From Rhizobiaceae bacterium (lineage in GTDB: Bacteria; Pseudomonadota; Alphaproteobacteria; Rhizobiales; Rhizobiaceae), in contig JAKISV010000110.1 of NCBI GenBank assembly GCA_021648425.1, positions 1-9,697 of the forward strand: a stretch of DNA of 9,697 nucleotides, read 5' to 3'. Positions 1-7,146 of the stretch are shown here, in pieces. The notes below the pieces were generated by a model. That model saw nothing but the letters and a program-made list of their open reading frames with translations, searched no databases and was not told the DNA's origin. The position numbers and the translations under genes are program-made. The first letter of the stretch is position 1. Every line of letters begins with the position of its first letter.

Positions 1-209
1 ATCAGGCTGATGCATATTATGACGGGTTGATCGAGTGCCTTGATTTGCTTGCTAAATATCAAAGTTGGGGCAGTGACTACAACTTTGTCAGCCCAAATTT
101 ACAGCGCTACGAATACAGTGTTCATTCAATCTATTATCAACCTTCAGAAAACGGAATTTTGATTGTCCGTGTCCTTGGCAACACCCAGGACCCTGCACGG
201 CATTTTTGA
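1..209 (+). CDS. ParE/RelE-family toxin, C-terminal fragment (5' end outside window)
   Basis: An open frame runs from the left edge (first full codon at 3) to a TGA at 207-209, giving about 68 residues of a protein whose start lies outside. The end RVLGNTQDPARHF matches the typical ParE C-terminus (RVLH...D..RH). The preceding SVHSIYYQPSENGILIVRV fits the family's last beta strands, and the earlier AYYDGLIECLDLLAKY fits its helical part. ParE-type proteins are small toxins of type II toxin-antitoxin pairs; characterised members poison DNA gyrase and are neutralised by an antitoxin usually encoded just upstream, which here would be outside the window. The usual RVLH histidine is Gly in this protein. 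Whether the toxin is active cannot be judged from the fragment. Family assignment is fairly sure; the exact subfamily (ParE or RelE) is not. Confidence 0.8.
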   Translation, partial: QADAYYDGLIECLDLLAKYQSWGSDYNFVSPNLQRYEYSVHSIYYQPSENGILIVRVLGNTQDPARHF

Positions 210-425
210 GTACTGGAATACAATTGGTTATTTTGCTCTGTTTGCGTGATATTTGTAGAAATTGGTGATAGCTGGTTTATAAGTGGGTGGTAATATTGGA
301 ACAGGATGGCTAATTTTGTTTCAACTATGCGTGCAGCAAAAGGGAAACCTTTCGCTCCACATGATCAGTAGTAATCACCAATCGGTTTTACAACTGATAA
401 AGTACGACAAGTACCATGACCAGTT

Positions 426-920
426 TTACTGTCTGACAAAAAGAACTATATGCTCTTCACGATTTTCTGACCGATACGGTTCGCCGCATAAACTAAATTT
501 GTGAGATTTAAGATAATGGTGGATTGCCTCGTTGTCTTTACGTGTTGTAGCAAATGTTTTCTTTCCGCCAATTACCATCATTGATTCTTTAATGAGCATA
601 CCGGCGTAACCTTTTCGGCGAAATTCTGAAGATACCACTATCCATCCAAGTTCGAGTGAAAAATCCTCCGGTTGAAGTGAAGTCTTAGCTTTATTGAAAA
701 CTCTAGAACGATAATCCTCGTATGGTTGCTTGATAGCAGCCGTTCCAGCTAAAACACCCGACTGGTAGAGAAAGACGAGTCTTTCGCCTCGTGTTTTAAC
801 ACGGCATATAAGACCATCTATTACCTCATCCCCGGATTCAACGAGAGCAACAAATTTGTTCAATTCAGAAACTGAGCATTCAGAAGGTTTTTTTGTGATT
901 AGAGTAATATCGTTGGTCAT
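426..920 (-). CDS. GNAT-family N-acetyltransferase
   Basis: This encodes a 164-residue single-domain protein, a normal size for the GNAT fold. GNAT enzymes move an acetyl group from acetyl-CoA to an amine on a small molecule or protein. The acetyl-CoA pyrophosphate-binding motif A is visible at residues 90-110: strand ELGWIVVSSEF, then RRKGYAG (R101-G107), matching the R/Q-x-x-G-x-G/A loop. Motif B follows as NEAIHHYLKSHKF (130-142), the helix and strand that end most GNAT domains. There is no signal peptide or membrane segment, so it should be cytoplasmic. The Shine-Dalgarno sequence is poor. It is convergent with the ParE fragment and divergent from the phospholipase D gene, and no partner reveals its substrate. 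No DUF1778-type antitoxin gene is seen next to it, so a TacT-like toxin role is not supported. Confidence 0.85.
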   Translation of the reverse strand: MTNDITLITKKPSECSVSELNKFVALVESGDEVIDGLICRVKTRGERLVFLYQSGVLAGTAAIKQPYEDYRSRVFNKAKTSLQPEDFSLELGWIVVSSEFRRKGYAGMLIKESMMVIGGKKTFATTRKDNEAIHHYLKSHKFSLCGEPYRSENREEHIVLFVRQ

Positions 921-999
921 GCTTGGAATGTAAGTTTAAATGAGTAATGCTGCAACCAGTCGTGAGAACATGATACAAAAGGGAGCCTTTTCACCTAAC

Positions 1000-1027
1000 G
1001 ATTTCAGTCCGCTAAACTGCTGAAATC
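1000..1027. repeat. 8-bp inverted repeat upstream of the PLD gene
   Basis: GATTTCAG (1000-1007) and CTGAAATC (1020-1027) are perfect inverted copies separated by 12 bases. They lie about 43 bp before the PLD start codon in the 149-bp divergent region shared with the acetyltransferase gene. No T-run follows, so it is unlikely to be a terminator. It could be an operator or a 5'-UTR hairpin; this is inference only. Confidence 0.35.
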
Positions 1028-1069
1028 ACAAGAGCTGGAAAGAGGTAAAAAGGGCGTGCAAAAATACCG

Positions 1070-2248
1070 ATGAAACAGAATTACTATCCCGCCCAAACAC
1101 CCCCATCCCCACCCAAATTTGAAAAACCCCACAAAACCGCCTACCATACCCTTGGGCATATATCGGGGCTGGTTAAACTATCGAAGGGAAACGGTATGCC
1201 GGTTAGTGTGGGTGATATTACGATGTATATGGGGCCACGGGAGATTGGTGGGCCTGATTCGCTGGAAGAGGCGATTATCGGGTTTATTGAAGGGGCTACC
1301 ATAGAATTACAGATTTCTGTGCAGGAACTGGACCATAAACCCATAGCCGATGCGATCATTGCGGCGCGCTTGCGCGGGGTGCGGGTGCATATGGTGATGG
1401 AGCAGGATTATCTCAAAGAGGGCAAGCCGCCCAGGGCGGATTCGCTGGGGGAATATGAGATAAACCGCGAATTGCTGATGCGTATATTGCGCACGGGGAT
1501 TGATGCCAAGGCTGACTATAACCCGCACATTTTCCACCAGAAATTTATCATTCGTGACAAAGTATCCGTGCTTACAGGGTCAACCAATTTCACCACTACG
1601 GGCGTTACCAAAAATCTCAACCACGTGGTGATAGTGCATGACAAAACCGTTGCAGGGGAATATCGCAAGGAATTTCGGGAGATAAGAAAAGGCATTTTTG
1701 GCAAGCGTTCACTGGAGCGCTCGCGCAAGCCGCTTGAAGATCACTATGTGTCAAACATGCGGGTGAAACCGCTGTTTGCGCCCGACCATATGCCGGAAAT
1801 GGAGTTTATCAAACAGATGAACAAGGCGCGCGAGCGCATCGATTTTGCGATATTTACTTTTTCAAAATCATCCGGCATTGATGATGCGATGGTGTTGTCA
1901 AAAATTGCCGGGGTGAATGTTTCAGGCGTAATGGACCGCCGCGCGGTCAACCAGAAATGGGCGGCAAAAGATACGCTGGCCGGGGCGGATATCGATATTT
2001 TTCAAAACAAAACCGGAACCGGTGTGCGCAAGGTTCATCACAAGCTGATGACGATTGATGACAAGATCACCATTGTCGGCAGTTTCAATTATACGGGACC
2101 GGCGAACCTCACCAATGATGAAAACATCGTGGTGTTTGGCGATATGGATGAAACCGACCTGACGCGAATTGGCGTGCAAAACCAGTTTGCGCTTTATGCG
2201 CGTCAGGAAATTGAGCGTATTATTGAGTTTCAAAGCGAGCGGATTTAA
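1070..2248 (+). CDS. Phospholipase D-superfamily protein with two HKD motifs
   Basis: This 392-residue protein has two complete PLD catalytic motifs. The first is H156-x-K158-x4-D163 followed by GSTN (170-173). The second is H323-x-K325-x4-D330 followed by GSFN (337-340). In this superfamily the two HKD motifs form one active site and work through a phosphohistidine intermediate on phosphodiester bonds. Members include cardiolipin synthases, phospholipases and nucleases. The two half-domains run at about 45-215 and 235-385. The N-terminus is proline-rich (PPSPPKFEKP) with no signal peptide or membrane helix, unlike membrane-anchored ClsA-type cardiolipin synthases, so a soluble phosphodiesterase or nuclease is as likely as a lipid enzyme. 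A purine-rich stretch at 1041-1055 is the only ribosome-site candidate. The gene converges on serA with 27 bp between the stops. Fold and catalytic class are sure; the substrate is unknown. Confidence 0.88.
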   Translation: MKQNYYPAQTPPSPPKFEKPHKTAYHTLGHISGLVKLSKGNGMPVSVGDITMYMGPREIGGPDSLEEAIIGFIEGATIELQISVQELDHKPIADAIIAARLRGVRVHMVMEQDYLKEGKPPRADSLGEYEINRELLMRILRTGIDAKADYNPHIFHQKFIIRDKVSVLTGSTNFTTTGVTKNLNHVVIVHDKTVAGEYRKEFREIRKGIFGKRSLERSRKPLEDHYVSNMRVKPLFAPDHMPEMEFIKQMNKARERIDFAIFTFSKSSGIDDAMVLSKIAGVNVSGVMDRRAVNQKWAAKDTLAGADIDIFQNKTGTGVRKVHHKLMTIDDKITIVGSFNYTGPANLTNDENIVVFGDMDETDLTRIGVQNQFALYARQEIERIIEFQSERI

Positions 2249-2275
2249 CCAGCCGCTCGAGGGCCTCAAAGCGCC

Positions 2276-3871
2276 CTACCCCACATCAAATTCCAGCGCC
2301 CTTGCCTGATTAAACAACCCGCCATTCAACAACTCATCCAGTATAGGTTTCCCTACCGTTTGATCTACATAAAGTAGCGCAATCGCATCACCGCCCGGCT
2401 TGTCACGACCCAGGTTGAAGTTGGCGATATTCACGCCCCCATCCCCAAGAATTTTGCCCAGCGTGCCAATGATACCCGGCACATCGCGATTGGTGGTATA
2501 GATCATATGACGCCCCACTTCCGCATCAAGATTAATGCCCTTGATCTGAATAAAACGCGGCTTGCCATCCGAAAACACGGTGCCTGCAATCGAGCGCTGG
2601 TGTTTTTCCGTCACCAGATTGATTTTGATATAACTGTCAAATACGCCGGATTTATCGCGCTTCGTTTCCGAAACCTGAATACCGCGCTCCTTGGCCATTA
2701 CCGGGGCGGAAACCATGTTGACTTCAGCCACCTGTGATTTGATCAGCCCGGCAAGCGCCGCACTGGTGAGAGCGCTGGTATTCATACCCGCCACCGCGCC
2801 ATCATAAAGAATTTCAAATTCCTTGATCGGTGAATCGGTAACCTGCCCGACAAAACTGCCCAGATATTCTGCAAGCTTGACAAATGGCAACAGTCTTGGC
2901 GCTTCATCGGCAGATATGGAGGGCATATTGAGTGCATTGGTGACCGCACCATTGATCAGATAATCAGACATCTGTTCCGCCACCTGAATGGCCACATTCT
3001 CCTGCGCCTCTGTTGTTGAGGCACCAAGGTGAGGCGTCACTACCACGTTGGGCAGGTTAAACATCGGATTATGCGTTGCGGGTTCAGATGCAAATACATC
3101 AAAGGCCGCTCCCGCCACCTTGCCGCTGTTCAAACCCGCCACCAGGTCCTCTTCAACCACCAGACCGCCACGCGCGCAATTGATAATTCTGACACCATCT
3201 TTCATCTTGGCGATTGCTGCGGCATCAATAATATTGCGGGTTTTGTCAGTCAGCGGCACATGAAGCGTGATGAAATCCGCCCGGCCAAACAATTCATCCA
3301 GCTCGACTTTTTCAATACCAAGCGTATCGGCCCTGTCCTGAGACAGGAACGGATCAAACGCCACTACTTTCATTTTCAATCCCTTGGCGCGCTCCGCTAC
3401 ATTAGAACCGATATTACCGCAGCCGATTAATCCAAGAGTCTTGTTGGTGAGTTCCACACCCATAAACCGGGATTTTTCCCACTTGCCTTCATGGGTGGAA
3501 GCATTGGCTTCCGGGATTTGCCGCGCTACCGCCAGCATCAGGGCAATGGCATGTTCCGCCGTGGTGATCGAATTGCCAAATGGCGTATTCATCACGATAA
3601 TGCCTTTGCGTGAAGCAGCAGCGATATCGACATTGTCCACGCCAATTCCAGCACGCCCGATGACTTTGAGCCGCTCGGCAGCCCCAATCAGTTTTTCTGT
3701 TGCCTTGGTTGCAGAACGAATTGCCAGTCCGTCATACTGCCCGATGATTTCCAGCATTTTTTCCTTGTCCTTGCCAACATCAGGCAGGAAATCAACATCC
3801 ACACCCTTGTCGCGGAAAATTTGAACAGCAGTTTCAGACAATTTATCAGATACAAGTACTCTAGGTGCCAT
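2276..3871 (-). CDS. serA: D-3-phosphoglycerate dehydrogenase
   Basis: SerA oxidises 3-phosphoglycerate to 3-phosphohydroxypyruvate with NAD+, the committed step of serine synthesis in the cytoplasm. The frame extends further upstream, but the start chosen is the ATG at 3871, giving MAPRVLVSDK and 531 residues, because GGAGG lies 5 nt before it. The NAD-binding loop is G150-C-G-N-I-G155 with acidic D173 in AFDPF. The catalytic residues are R234 (NCARGG), E263 (ASEP) and H281 (VTPHLGAST). An intervening ASB-type domain spans about 320-450 and a C-terminal ACT domain about 453-531 (NRDVPGIIGTLGKILGDGGV). This is the long type 1 form of the family, in which the ACT region often mediates serine feedback; inhibition of this particular enzyme is inferred. 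It follows serC by 40 bp on the same strand and is very probably co-transcribed. Confidence 0.97.
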   Translation of the reverse strand: MAPRVLVSDKLSETAVQIFRDKGVDVDFLPDVGKDKEKMLEIIGQYDGLAIRSATKATEKLIGAAERLKVIGRAGIGVDNVDIAAASRKGIIVMNTPFGNSITTAEHAIALMLAVARQIPEANASTHEGKWEKSRFMGVELTNKTLGLIGCGNIGSNVAERAKGLKMKVVAFDPFLSQDRADTLGIEKVELDELFGRADFITLHVPLTDKTRNIIDAAAIAKMKDGVRIINCARGGLVVEEDLVAGLNSGKVAGAAFDVFASEPATHNPMFNLPNVVVTPHLGASTTEAQENVAIQVAEQMSDYLINGAVTNALNMPSISADEAPRLLPFVKLAEYLGSFVGQVTDSPIKEFEILYDGAVAGMNTSALTSAALAGLIKSQVAEVNMVSAPVMAKERGIQVSETKRDKSGVFDSYIKINLVTEKHQRSIAGTVFSDGKPRFIQIKGINLDAEVGRHMIYTTNRDVPGIIGTLGKILGDGGVNIANFNLGRDKPGGDAIALLYVDQTVGKPILDELLNGGLFNQARALEFDVG

Positions 3872-3876
3872 GATGG

Positions 3877-3881
3877 CCTCC
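3877..3881 (-). promoter_or_regulatory. Ribosome binding site that fixes the serA start
   Basis: On the minus strand GGAGG occupies 3881-3877, then CCATC, then the ATG at 3871. This favours MAPRVLVSDK over the upstream ATG (MEAIM...), which would place this Shine-Dalgarno sequence inside the coding region. Confidence 0.85.
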
Positions 3882-3911
3882 ATCTTTAAGGTATTGGAAT
3901 TAAACTCAGAA

Positions 3912-5081
3912 TTAGGTCGACAAAGTCGATTTTTGTGTTTCAAAAGCCCAGCCCAGCCAGGGCATCAATGCCCGCACGTCGCCTGCCTCAACCGTTCCCC
4001 CACACCAGATACGAAACCCGGCCGGCGCATCGCGGTAAGCACCAATATCAAGTGCTATCCCTTCCGCTTCCAGCAATGACGCAATCGATTTGGCAAATTC
4101 AGCCTGTCGTTCTTTACTCAAAGCAATAATGTCCGGGTCACTGATAACCAGACAAACCGAAGTATTAGAACGTGTTGCAGGGTCACTGGCCAGAAAATCA
4201 ATCCAGTTATGATTTTCAACATAATCACTGACAGCCGCTGTATTGGCATCAGCACGACTGATCAAGGTTTCCAGCCCGCCTATAGACTTCGCCCACAAAA
4301 GCGCATCGAGATAATCCTCCACACACAACATAGATGGCGTATTGATTGTTGCCCCTTCAAAGATGCCTTCGATCAGCTTGCCACCTTTGGTCATCCTGAA
4401 TATTTTGGGCAGCGGCCAGGGCGGCGTGTAACCCTCCAGCCGCTCGACTGCGCGTGGCGACAAGATCAACATCCCATGGGCCGCCTCTCCCCCCAGCACT
4501 TTTTGCCAGGAAAATGTTGTCACATCCAGTTTGTCAAAATCCAGCTGTTGGGCAAAAGCCGCAGAAGTGGCATCGCATATTGTCAGGCCCTCACGATCAG
4601 CGGGAATAAAATCTCCACTGGGAACGCGAACACCTGACGTTGTCCCATTCCAGGTAAAAACCACATCGCGGTCAAAATCAATCCGGCTTAAATCGGGAAG
4701 TTCGCCATAGGCCGCATTAATCTTGCGCACACCTTCAAGCTTCAACTGGTTGCAGACATCGCTGACCCAGCCAGCGCCAAAACTTTCCCACGAAACCATA
4801 TCAACGCCACGCGCACCAAGCAGGCTCCACAGGGCCATTTCCACAGCCCCGGTATCAGATGCCGGCACAATGCCAATACGATAACTATCAGGCACGCCCA
4901 ATAATTCGCGCGTCAGCTCTATGGCAGATTTCAGTTTGGATTTACCGGCTTTAGCCCGGTGCGAACGCCCCAGCGATGCGTTTTTGAGTTTTTCAAGTGA
5001 CCAGCCTGGCCGTTTGGTACAAGGACCGGACGAAAAACGGATATTCTCCGGGCGCTGGCCCGGTTTTGGTAATGTGCTCAC
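3912..5081 (-). CDS. serC: Phosphoserine aminotransferase
   Basis: SerC transfers an amino group from glutamate to 3-phosphohydroxypyruvate, giving O-phosphoserine; it uses pyridoxal phosphate (PLP) and acts directly after SerA. The protein is 389 residues from a GTG at 5081, typical of the alphaproteobacterial form. Visible family features are RFSSGPCTKRPGW (16-27), the PLP-contacting Asp in CDATSAA (D170), and the Schiff-base lysine in SWQKVLGGE (K194). The upstream frame stays open to 5171, but family similarity begins only near residue 12 of this start, and GAGGG sits 8 nt before the GTG. SerC of this pathway can also serve PLP biosynthesis in some bacteria; nothing here decides that. It leads the serC-serA operon, with a structured leader before it. 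Confidence 0.96.
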   Translation of the reverse strand: MSTLPKPGQRPENIRFSSGPCTKRPGWSLEKLKNASLGRSHRAKAGKSKLKSAIELTRELLGVPDSYRIGIVPASDTGAVEMALWSLLGARGVDMVSWESFGAGWVSDVCNQLKLEGVRKINAAYGELPDLSRIDFDRDVVFTWNGTTSGVRVPSGDFIPADREGLTICDATSAAFAQQLDFDKLDVTTFSWQKVLGGEAAHGMLILSPRAVERLEGYTPPWPLPKIFRMTKGGKLIEGIFEGATINTPSMLCVEDYLDALLWAKSIGGLETLISRADANTAAVSDYVENHNWIDFLASDPATRSNTSVCLVISDPDIIALSKERQAEFAKSIASLLEAEGIALDIGAYRDAPAGFRIWCGGTVEAGDVRALMPWLGWAFETQKSTLST

Positions 5082-5089
5082 AATGGCTA

Positions 5090-5094
5090 CCCTC
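5090..5094 (-). promoter_or_regulatory. Ribosome binding site for the GTG start of serC
   Basis: GAGGG on the minus strand (5094-5090) stands 8 nt before the GTG at 5081. A complementary CCCUC lies 24 nt further upstream in the transcript (5122-5118), so the site could be masked by local pairing. Confidence 0.75.
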
Positions 5095-5186
5095 ACAGAT
5101 AGTTGCCCCTCGTTGGGGAGGGGTGTCCCACCTCGGGGGATAGTCTTCGAATTGCCCCGCGTCAAGGACAATCATCATTGGGCAAC
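5090..5186 (-). promoter_or_regulatory. Structured 5' leader of serC, candidate cis-regulatory RNA
   Basis: In transcript order the leader holds segment A GUUGCCC (5186-5180), B CGGGGCAA (5159-5152), D CCCCG (5138-5134), E CCCUC (5122-5118), C GGGGCAAC (5109-5102) and the Shine-Dalgarno GAGGG (5094-5090). A can pair with B (6 bp, plus a GU) or with C (7 bp), B can instead pair with D (5 bp), and C can close CCCC-AACGA-GGGG. E is complementary to the Shine-Dalgarno. These pairings exclude one another, as expected of an attenuator or translational switch. A 'serC RNA motif' upstream of serC has been described in alphaproteobacteria by comparative genomics. I infer that this may be an example, but I could not test it against the published model. 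No intrinsic terminator lies inside the leader, so translational control is more likely than termination. Confidence 0.55.
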
Positions 5187-5215
5187 AATTTTACTGGTAT
5201 CGTTCAACAAAACAT

Positions 5216-5245
5216 AAAAACGGCGGAATTAAATTCCGCCGTTTT
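5216..5245 (-). terminator. Rho-independent terminator downstream of the second barrel gene
   Basis: Positions 5217-5245 form a near-perfect palindrome: AAAACGGCGGAA / TTCCGCCGTTTT around a 5-base AT centre. On the minus strand the stem ends in TTTTTATGTTTT. It lies about 33 bp past the stop codon of the outer-membrane gene ending at 5278. It should stop read-through into serC. The plus strand also ends in TTTT, but no plus-strand gene approaches it. Confidence 0.9.
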
Positions 5246-5277
5246 ACAGTAATCTGATCAAATTGGAGGTCAAAAAT

Positions 5278-6219
5278 TTACCAGATTTCGTAACGCAGAC
5301 CAAAGTTTACCTGGTGAAGACCAAATCCATTTTTTGCTGTATTCTCGGCCTTCGTTGATCCTGAATATATTCCCATTGTATCACTTACACCCATATATCT
5401 ATAGGATGCTTCCAACAGCAAATTACTATTCACCCGGTAGGCAAACCCTGCTGTCGCCGAAAATGCAAGTCGATAGTCAACACCGCCATTGATTGTTCCA
5501 CCATGTATATAAGTTGTATTGGGTTCTGGCTGGTCGGTGCCGCCTGCGCCATAACAACCTTCTCTGGCAACTGCCGCCGATGCGGGCGTACAAATGGTTC
5601 CGCTTGAAATTTCATTCCAGCGAACACGGGCAACACCAACTCCCGCTCCAATAAAGGGCTCAAATCGGCCAACCGGGGTTAGATCTAGATATCCGTTTGC
5701 CATTAAGGCGGAGGTAAAATATTCTGCTGTATTGTATTCGCTACAGTTTTCAATGAGCGTATCAATTCTATTGCCATTAGAATCTATTAACCACCCGGCG
5801 CAAGGGCCGCTAGCATCCGGCGCAACATAAAAACCGTTAACAATAGAAGGACTAAGAGTCCCACGTTCAGCTTCGGTATACTGTCGAAACGACTTATTTT
5901 CCCCATTTATAGAACTGCCCAGAGTAATATCTGCCCGAAATATATTGCTGAATCGATATCCGGCCCCAATTCCATATCCGATCATATCACTGAATTCTGT
6001 TTCAGATTCTGTAGCACCATCAGAAAAGTTTGATATTTCTCTGGAACCCTGGAAATTTGCTGTAATATCCCCACGCAGATACCAGCCTCCACCAAATTCC
6101 ACCAGAGTACTTTCAGGTTGAGTGAGGATATGAATATCACTGTCATCTGCGATTACCTGACCATTTAATGCCGTAGAAATCACTGTTGCAAATAAAATGG
6201 TTTTTACAAGATGCTTCAT
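5278..6219 (-). CDS. Outer-membrane beta-barrel protein, Omp25/Omp31-like (downstream paralog)
   Basis: This is a predicted outer-membrane porin-like or adhesin-like barrel of 313 residues. The N-terminus KHLVKTILFATVISTALN followed by GQVIADD is a signal peptide, probably cut after VIA. GGGWYLRGDI (44-53, counted from the upstream ATG at 6222) marks the first strand of a common Rhizobiales barrel family. Later amphipathic strands include RFEPFIGAGVGVARVRW and LLLEASYRYMGV. The protein ends NFGLRYEIW, and the terminal aromatic residue is the usual outer-membrane sorting signal. Four cysteines (141, 160, 211, 223, same numbering) fall in probable external loops and could form disulfides. Two ATGs are adjacent (6222, 6219). 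AAGGAAG at 6230-6224 spaces better for 6219, matching the gap in the paralog. Its function beyond membrane structure or surface display is not visible. Confidence 0.88.
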   Translation of the reverse strand: MKHLVKTILFATVISTALNGQVIADDSDIHILTQPESTLVEFGGGWYLRGDITANFQGSREISNFSDGATESETEFSDMIGYGIGAGYRFSNIFRADITLGSSINGENKSFRQYTEAERGTLSPSIVNGFYVAPDASGPCAGWLIDSNGNRIDTLIENCSEYNTAEYFTSALMANGYLDLTPVGRFEPFIGAGVGVARVRWNEISSGTICTPASAAVAREGCYGAGGTDQPEPNTTYIHGGTINGGVDYRLAFSATAGFAYRVNSNLLLEASYRYMGVSDTMGIYSGSTKAENTAKNGFGLHQVNFGLRYEIW

Positions 6220-6235
6220 CATTCTTCCTTCACAC

Positions 6236-6256
6236 GGACCCGCCGCTAACGGGTCC
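6236..6256 (-). repeat. GC-rich hairpin just before the downstream barrel gene
   Basis: GGACCCG (6236-6242) and CGGGTCC (6250-6256) make a 7-bp stem with a 7-base loop. It ends 5 nt before the AAGGAAG ribosome site. No U-run follows, so it is more likely an mRNA-stabilising, processing or translation-modulating structure than a terminator. An alternative pairing CGCCG/CGGCG (6241-6245 with 6256-6260) is also possible. Confidence 0.5.
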
Positions 6257-6265
6257 GGCGTTTGG

Positions 6266-6313
6266 TTTCCCGATTGTCTAATTACCCGGTTGTTTAGTTA
6301 CCCGGTTGTTTAG
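6266..6313. repeat. Three tandem 16-bp units overlapping a stop codon
   Basis: Read on the minus strand the unit is CTAAACAACCGGGTAA, exact at 6313-6298 and 6297-6282, with a degenerate third copy TTAGACAATCGGGAAA at 6281-6266. The first copy contains the TAA stop of the upstream barrel gene. Two identical adjacent copies suggest a recent slippage duplication. Confidence 0.85.
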
Positions 6314-7146
6314 TTTAATGAGTAGCGAAGGCCCACTTTAAATGCATGGATCTTCATTTCCTCATTATAACCCTGGGTACCTTCCAGACCGCTGGTGCTG
6401 CCAAATCCGAACATTTCCCCGCCCGCAATATTGGTGAACGAATAACCCGCATCAATTTTCAAATTTGAGGAAATATCATAAGACGCGCCCGCATTCAGGC
6501 CGTAGGCAAAACGCCAACCCGAACGCTTTCCGTGCGTGTCGATTGCGAAGCTACCTGGAACTGGTCCCGAGACACTATATTCGGTATTCTGCAAATCTCC
6601 CCAATGCACCAGAGCGCCGCCAATTCCTGCTCCAACATAAGGCGTAATGCCCTGCCAGGTTCCAAGATCAACATAAGCATTGGCCAGATAGGTGGAGACA
6701 CGCACATTGCCCGTATCGGAATAGGAACAGATCGCTCCAACAGTGCCATCTGAACAGGCGGTATTAAATTCTGATGCCCCGGTAAAATCGGCCTGACTGT
6801 AAAGGTTTGCAGTCAAGTCCACCCGGAACCAGTCGTTAATCTGATAACCAATACCAGCGCCAACCATCCAGCTCTGATCGATATCATATTGTTCAAATTC
6901 CCCGGTAAACGAAGGACCCTGAAAATAACCTACACCCTGCACTGAAGTTTTGGCATAACCAATGTCACCACGCAGATACCATCCGCCATAACTTTGGGGA
7001 ATGATTTCCGGCGGCAAAGGTTGTGGTATTTGCACAACCGGCGGCAGATCCGCTGCTGAAGAGACTGTAGTAGCCATTGTTGTCGCTACAAGAGTGCTGG
7101 CCAACAGGGCCGCAAATGATACTGATACTTTATTCAAGTTGCCCAT
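6310..7146 (-). CDS. Outer-membrane beta-barrel protein, Omp25/Omp31-like (upstream paralog)
   Basis: This is a predicted 278-residue outer-membrane barrel. The frame opens further upstream, but the ATG at 7146 is chosen: AAGGAAG (7158-7152) is 5 nt before it, and it gives a signal peptide (MGNLNKVSVSFAALLASTLV... SSAA) cut before or after the Ala at 32, then DLPP. A proline-rich linker (34-50) precedes GGWYLRGDIGY (54-64), shared with the neighbouring gene. GITPYVGAGIGGALVHWGD aligns with the neighbour's RFEPFIGAGVGVARVRWNE, so the two are tandem paralogs. C131 and C140 may bridge one external loop. It ends KVGLRYSLN, lacking the usual terminal Phe/Trp, although the aromatic Tyr nearby is kept. 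The two genes are about 90 bp apart and may share a transcript, with promoter signals expected in the AT-rich region upstream. Confidence 0.88.
   Translation of the reverse strand: MGNLNKVSVSFAALLASTLVATTMATTVSSAADLPPVVQIPQPLPPEIIPQSYGGWYLRGDIGYAKTSVQGVGYFQGPSFTGEFEQYDIDQSWMVGAGIGYQINDWFRVDLTANLYSQADFTGASEFNTACSDGTVGAICSYSDTGNVRVSTYLANAYVDLGTWQGITPYVGAGIGGALVHWGDLQNTEYSVSGPVPGSFAIDTHGKRSGWRFAYGLNAGASYDISSNLKIDAGYSFTNIAGGEMFGFGSTSGLEGTQGYNEEMKIHAFKVGLRYSLN

Noticed and set aside
306..371. Small plus-strand frame beginning MANFVSTMRAAKGKPF, 21 codons
   Set aside because: The ribosome site is weak, the frame is blocked by a stop just upstream, and no family is recognised. It may be a decayed remnant but cannot be supported as a gene.
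283..504. Plus-strand frame of 73 residues overlapping the acetyltransferase gene
   Set aside because: Its second part is antisense to the GNAT gene, and it shows no domain or plausible composition.
2260..2277. AGGGC/GCCCT hairpin between the converging PLD and serA genes
   Set aside because: Only 5 bp, overlaps the serA stop and has no T-run on either strand, so it is not a convincing terminator.
3029..3824. Long plus-strand open frames inside serA
   Set aside because: They are antisense to a conserved dehydrogenase with intact motifs and encode low-complexity shadows.
5079..5178. Possible leader peptide starting ATGATG before serC (MMIVLDAGQFEDYPP...), overlapping the serC start in another frame
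   Set aside because: It has no ribosome site and holds only one Ser codon in its first ~33 residues, so classical serine attenuation is not supported.
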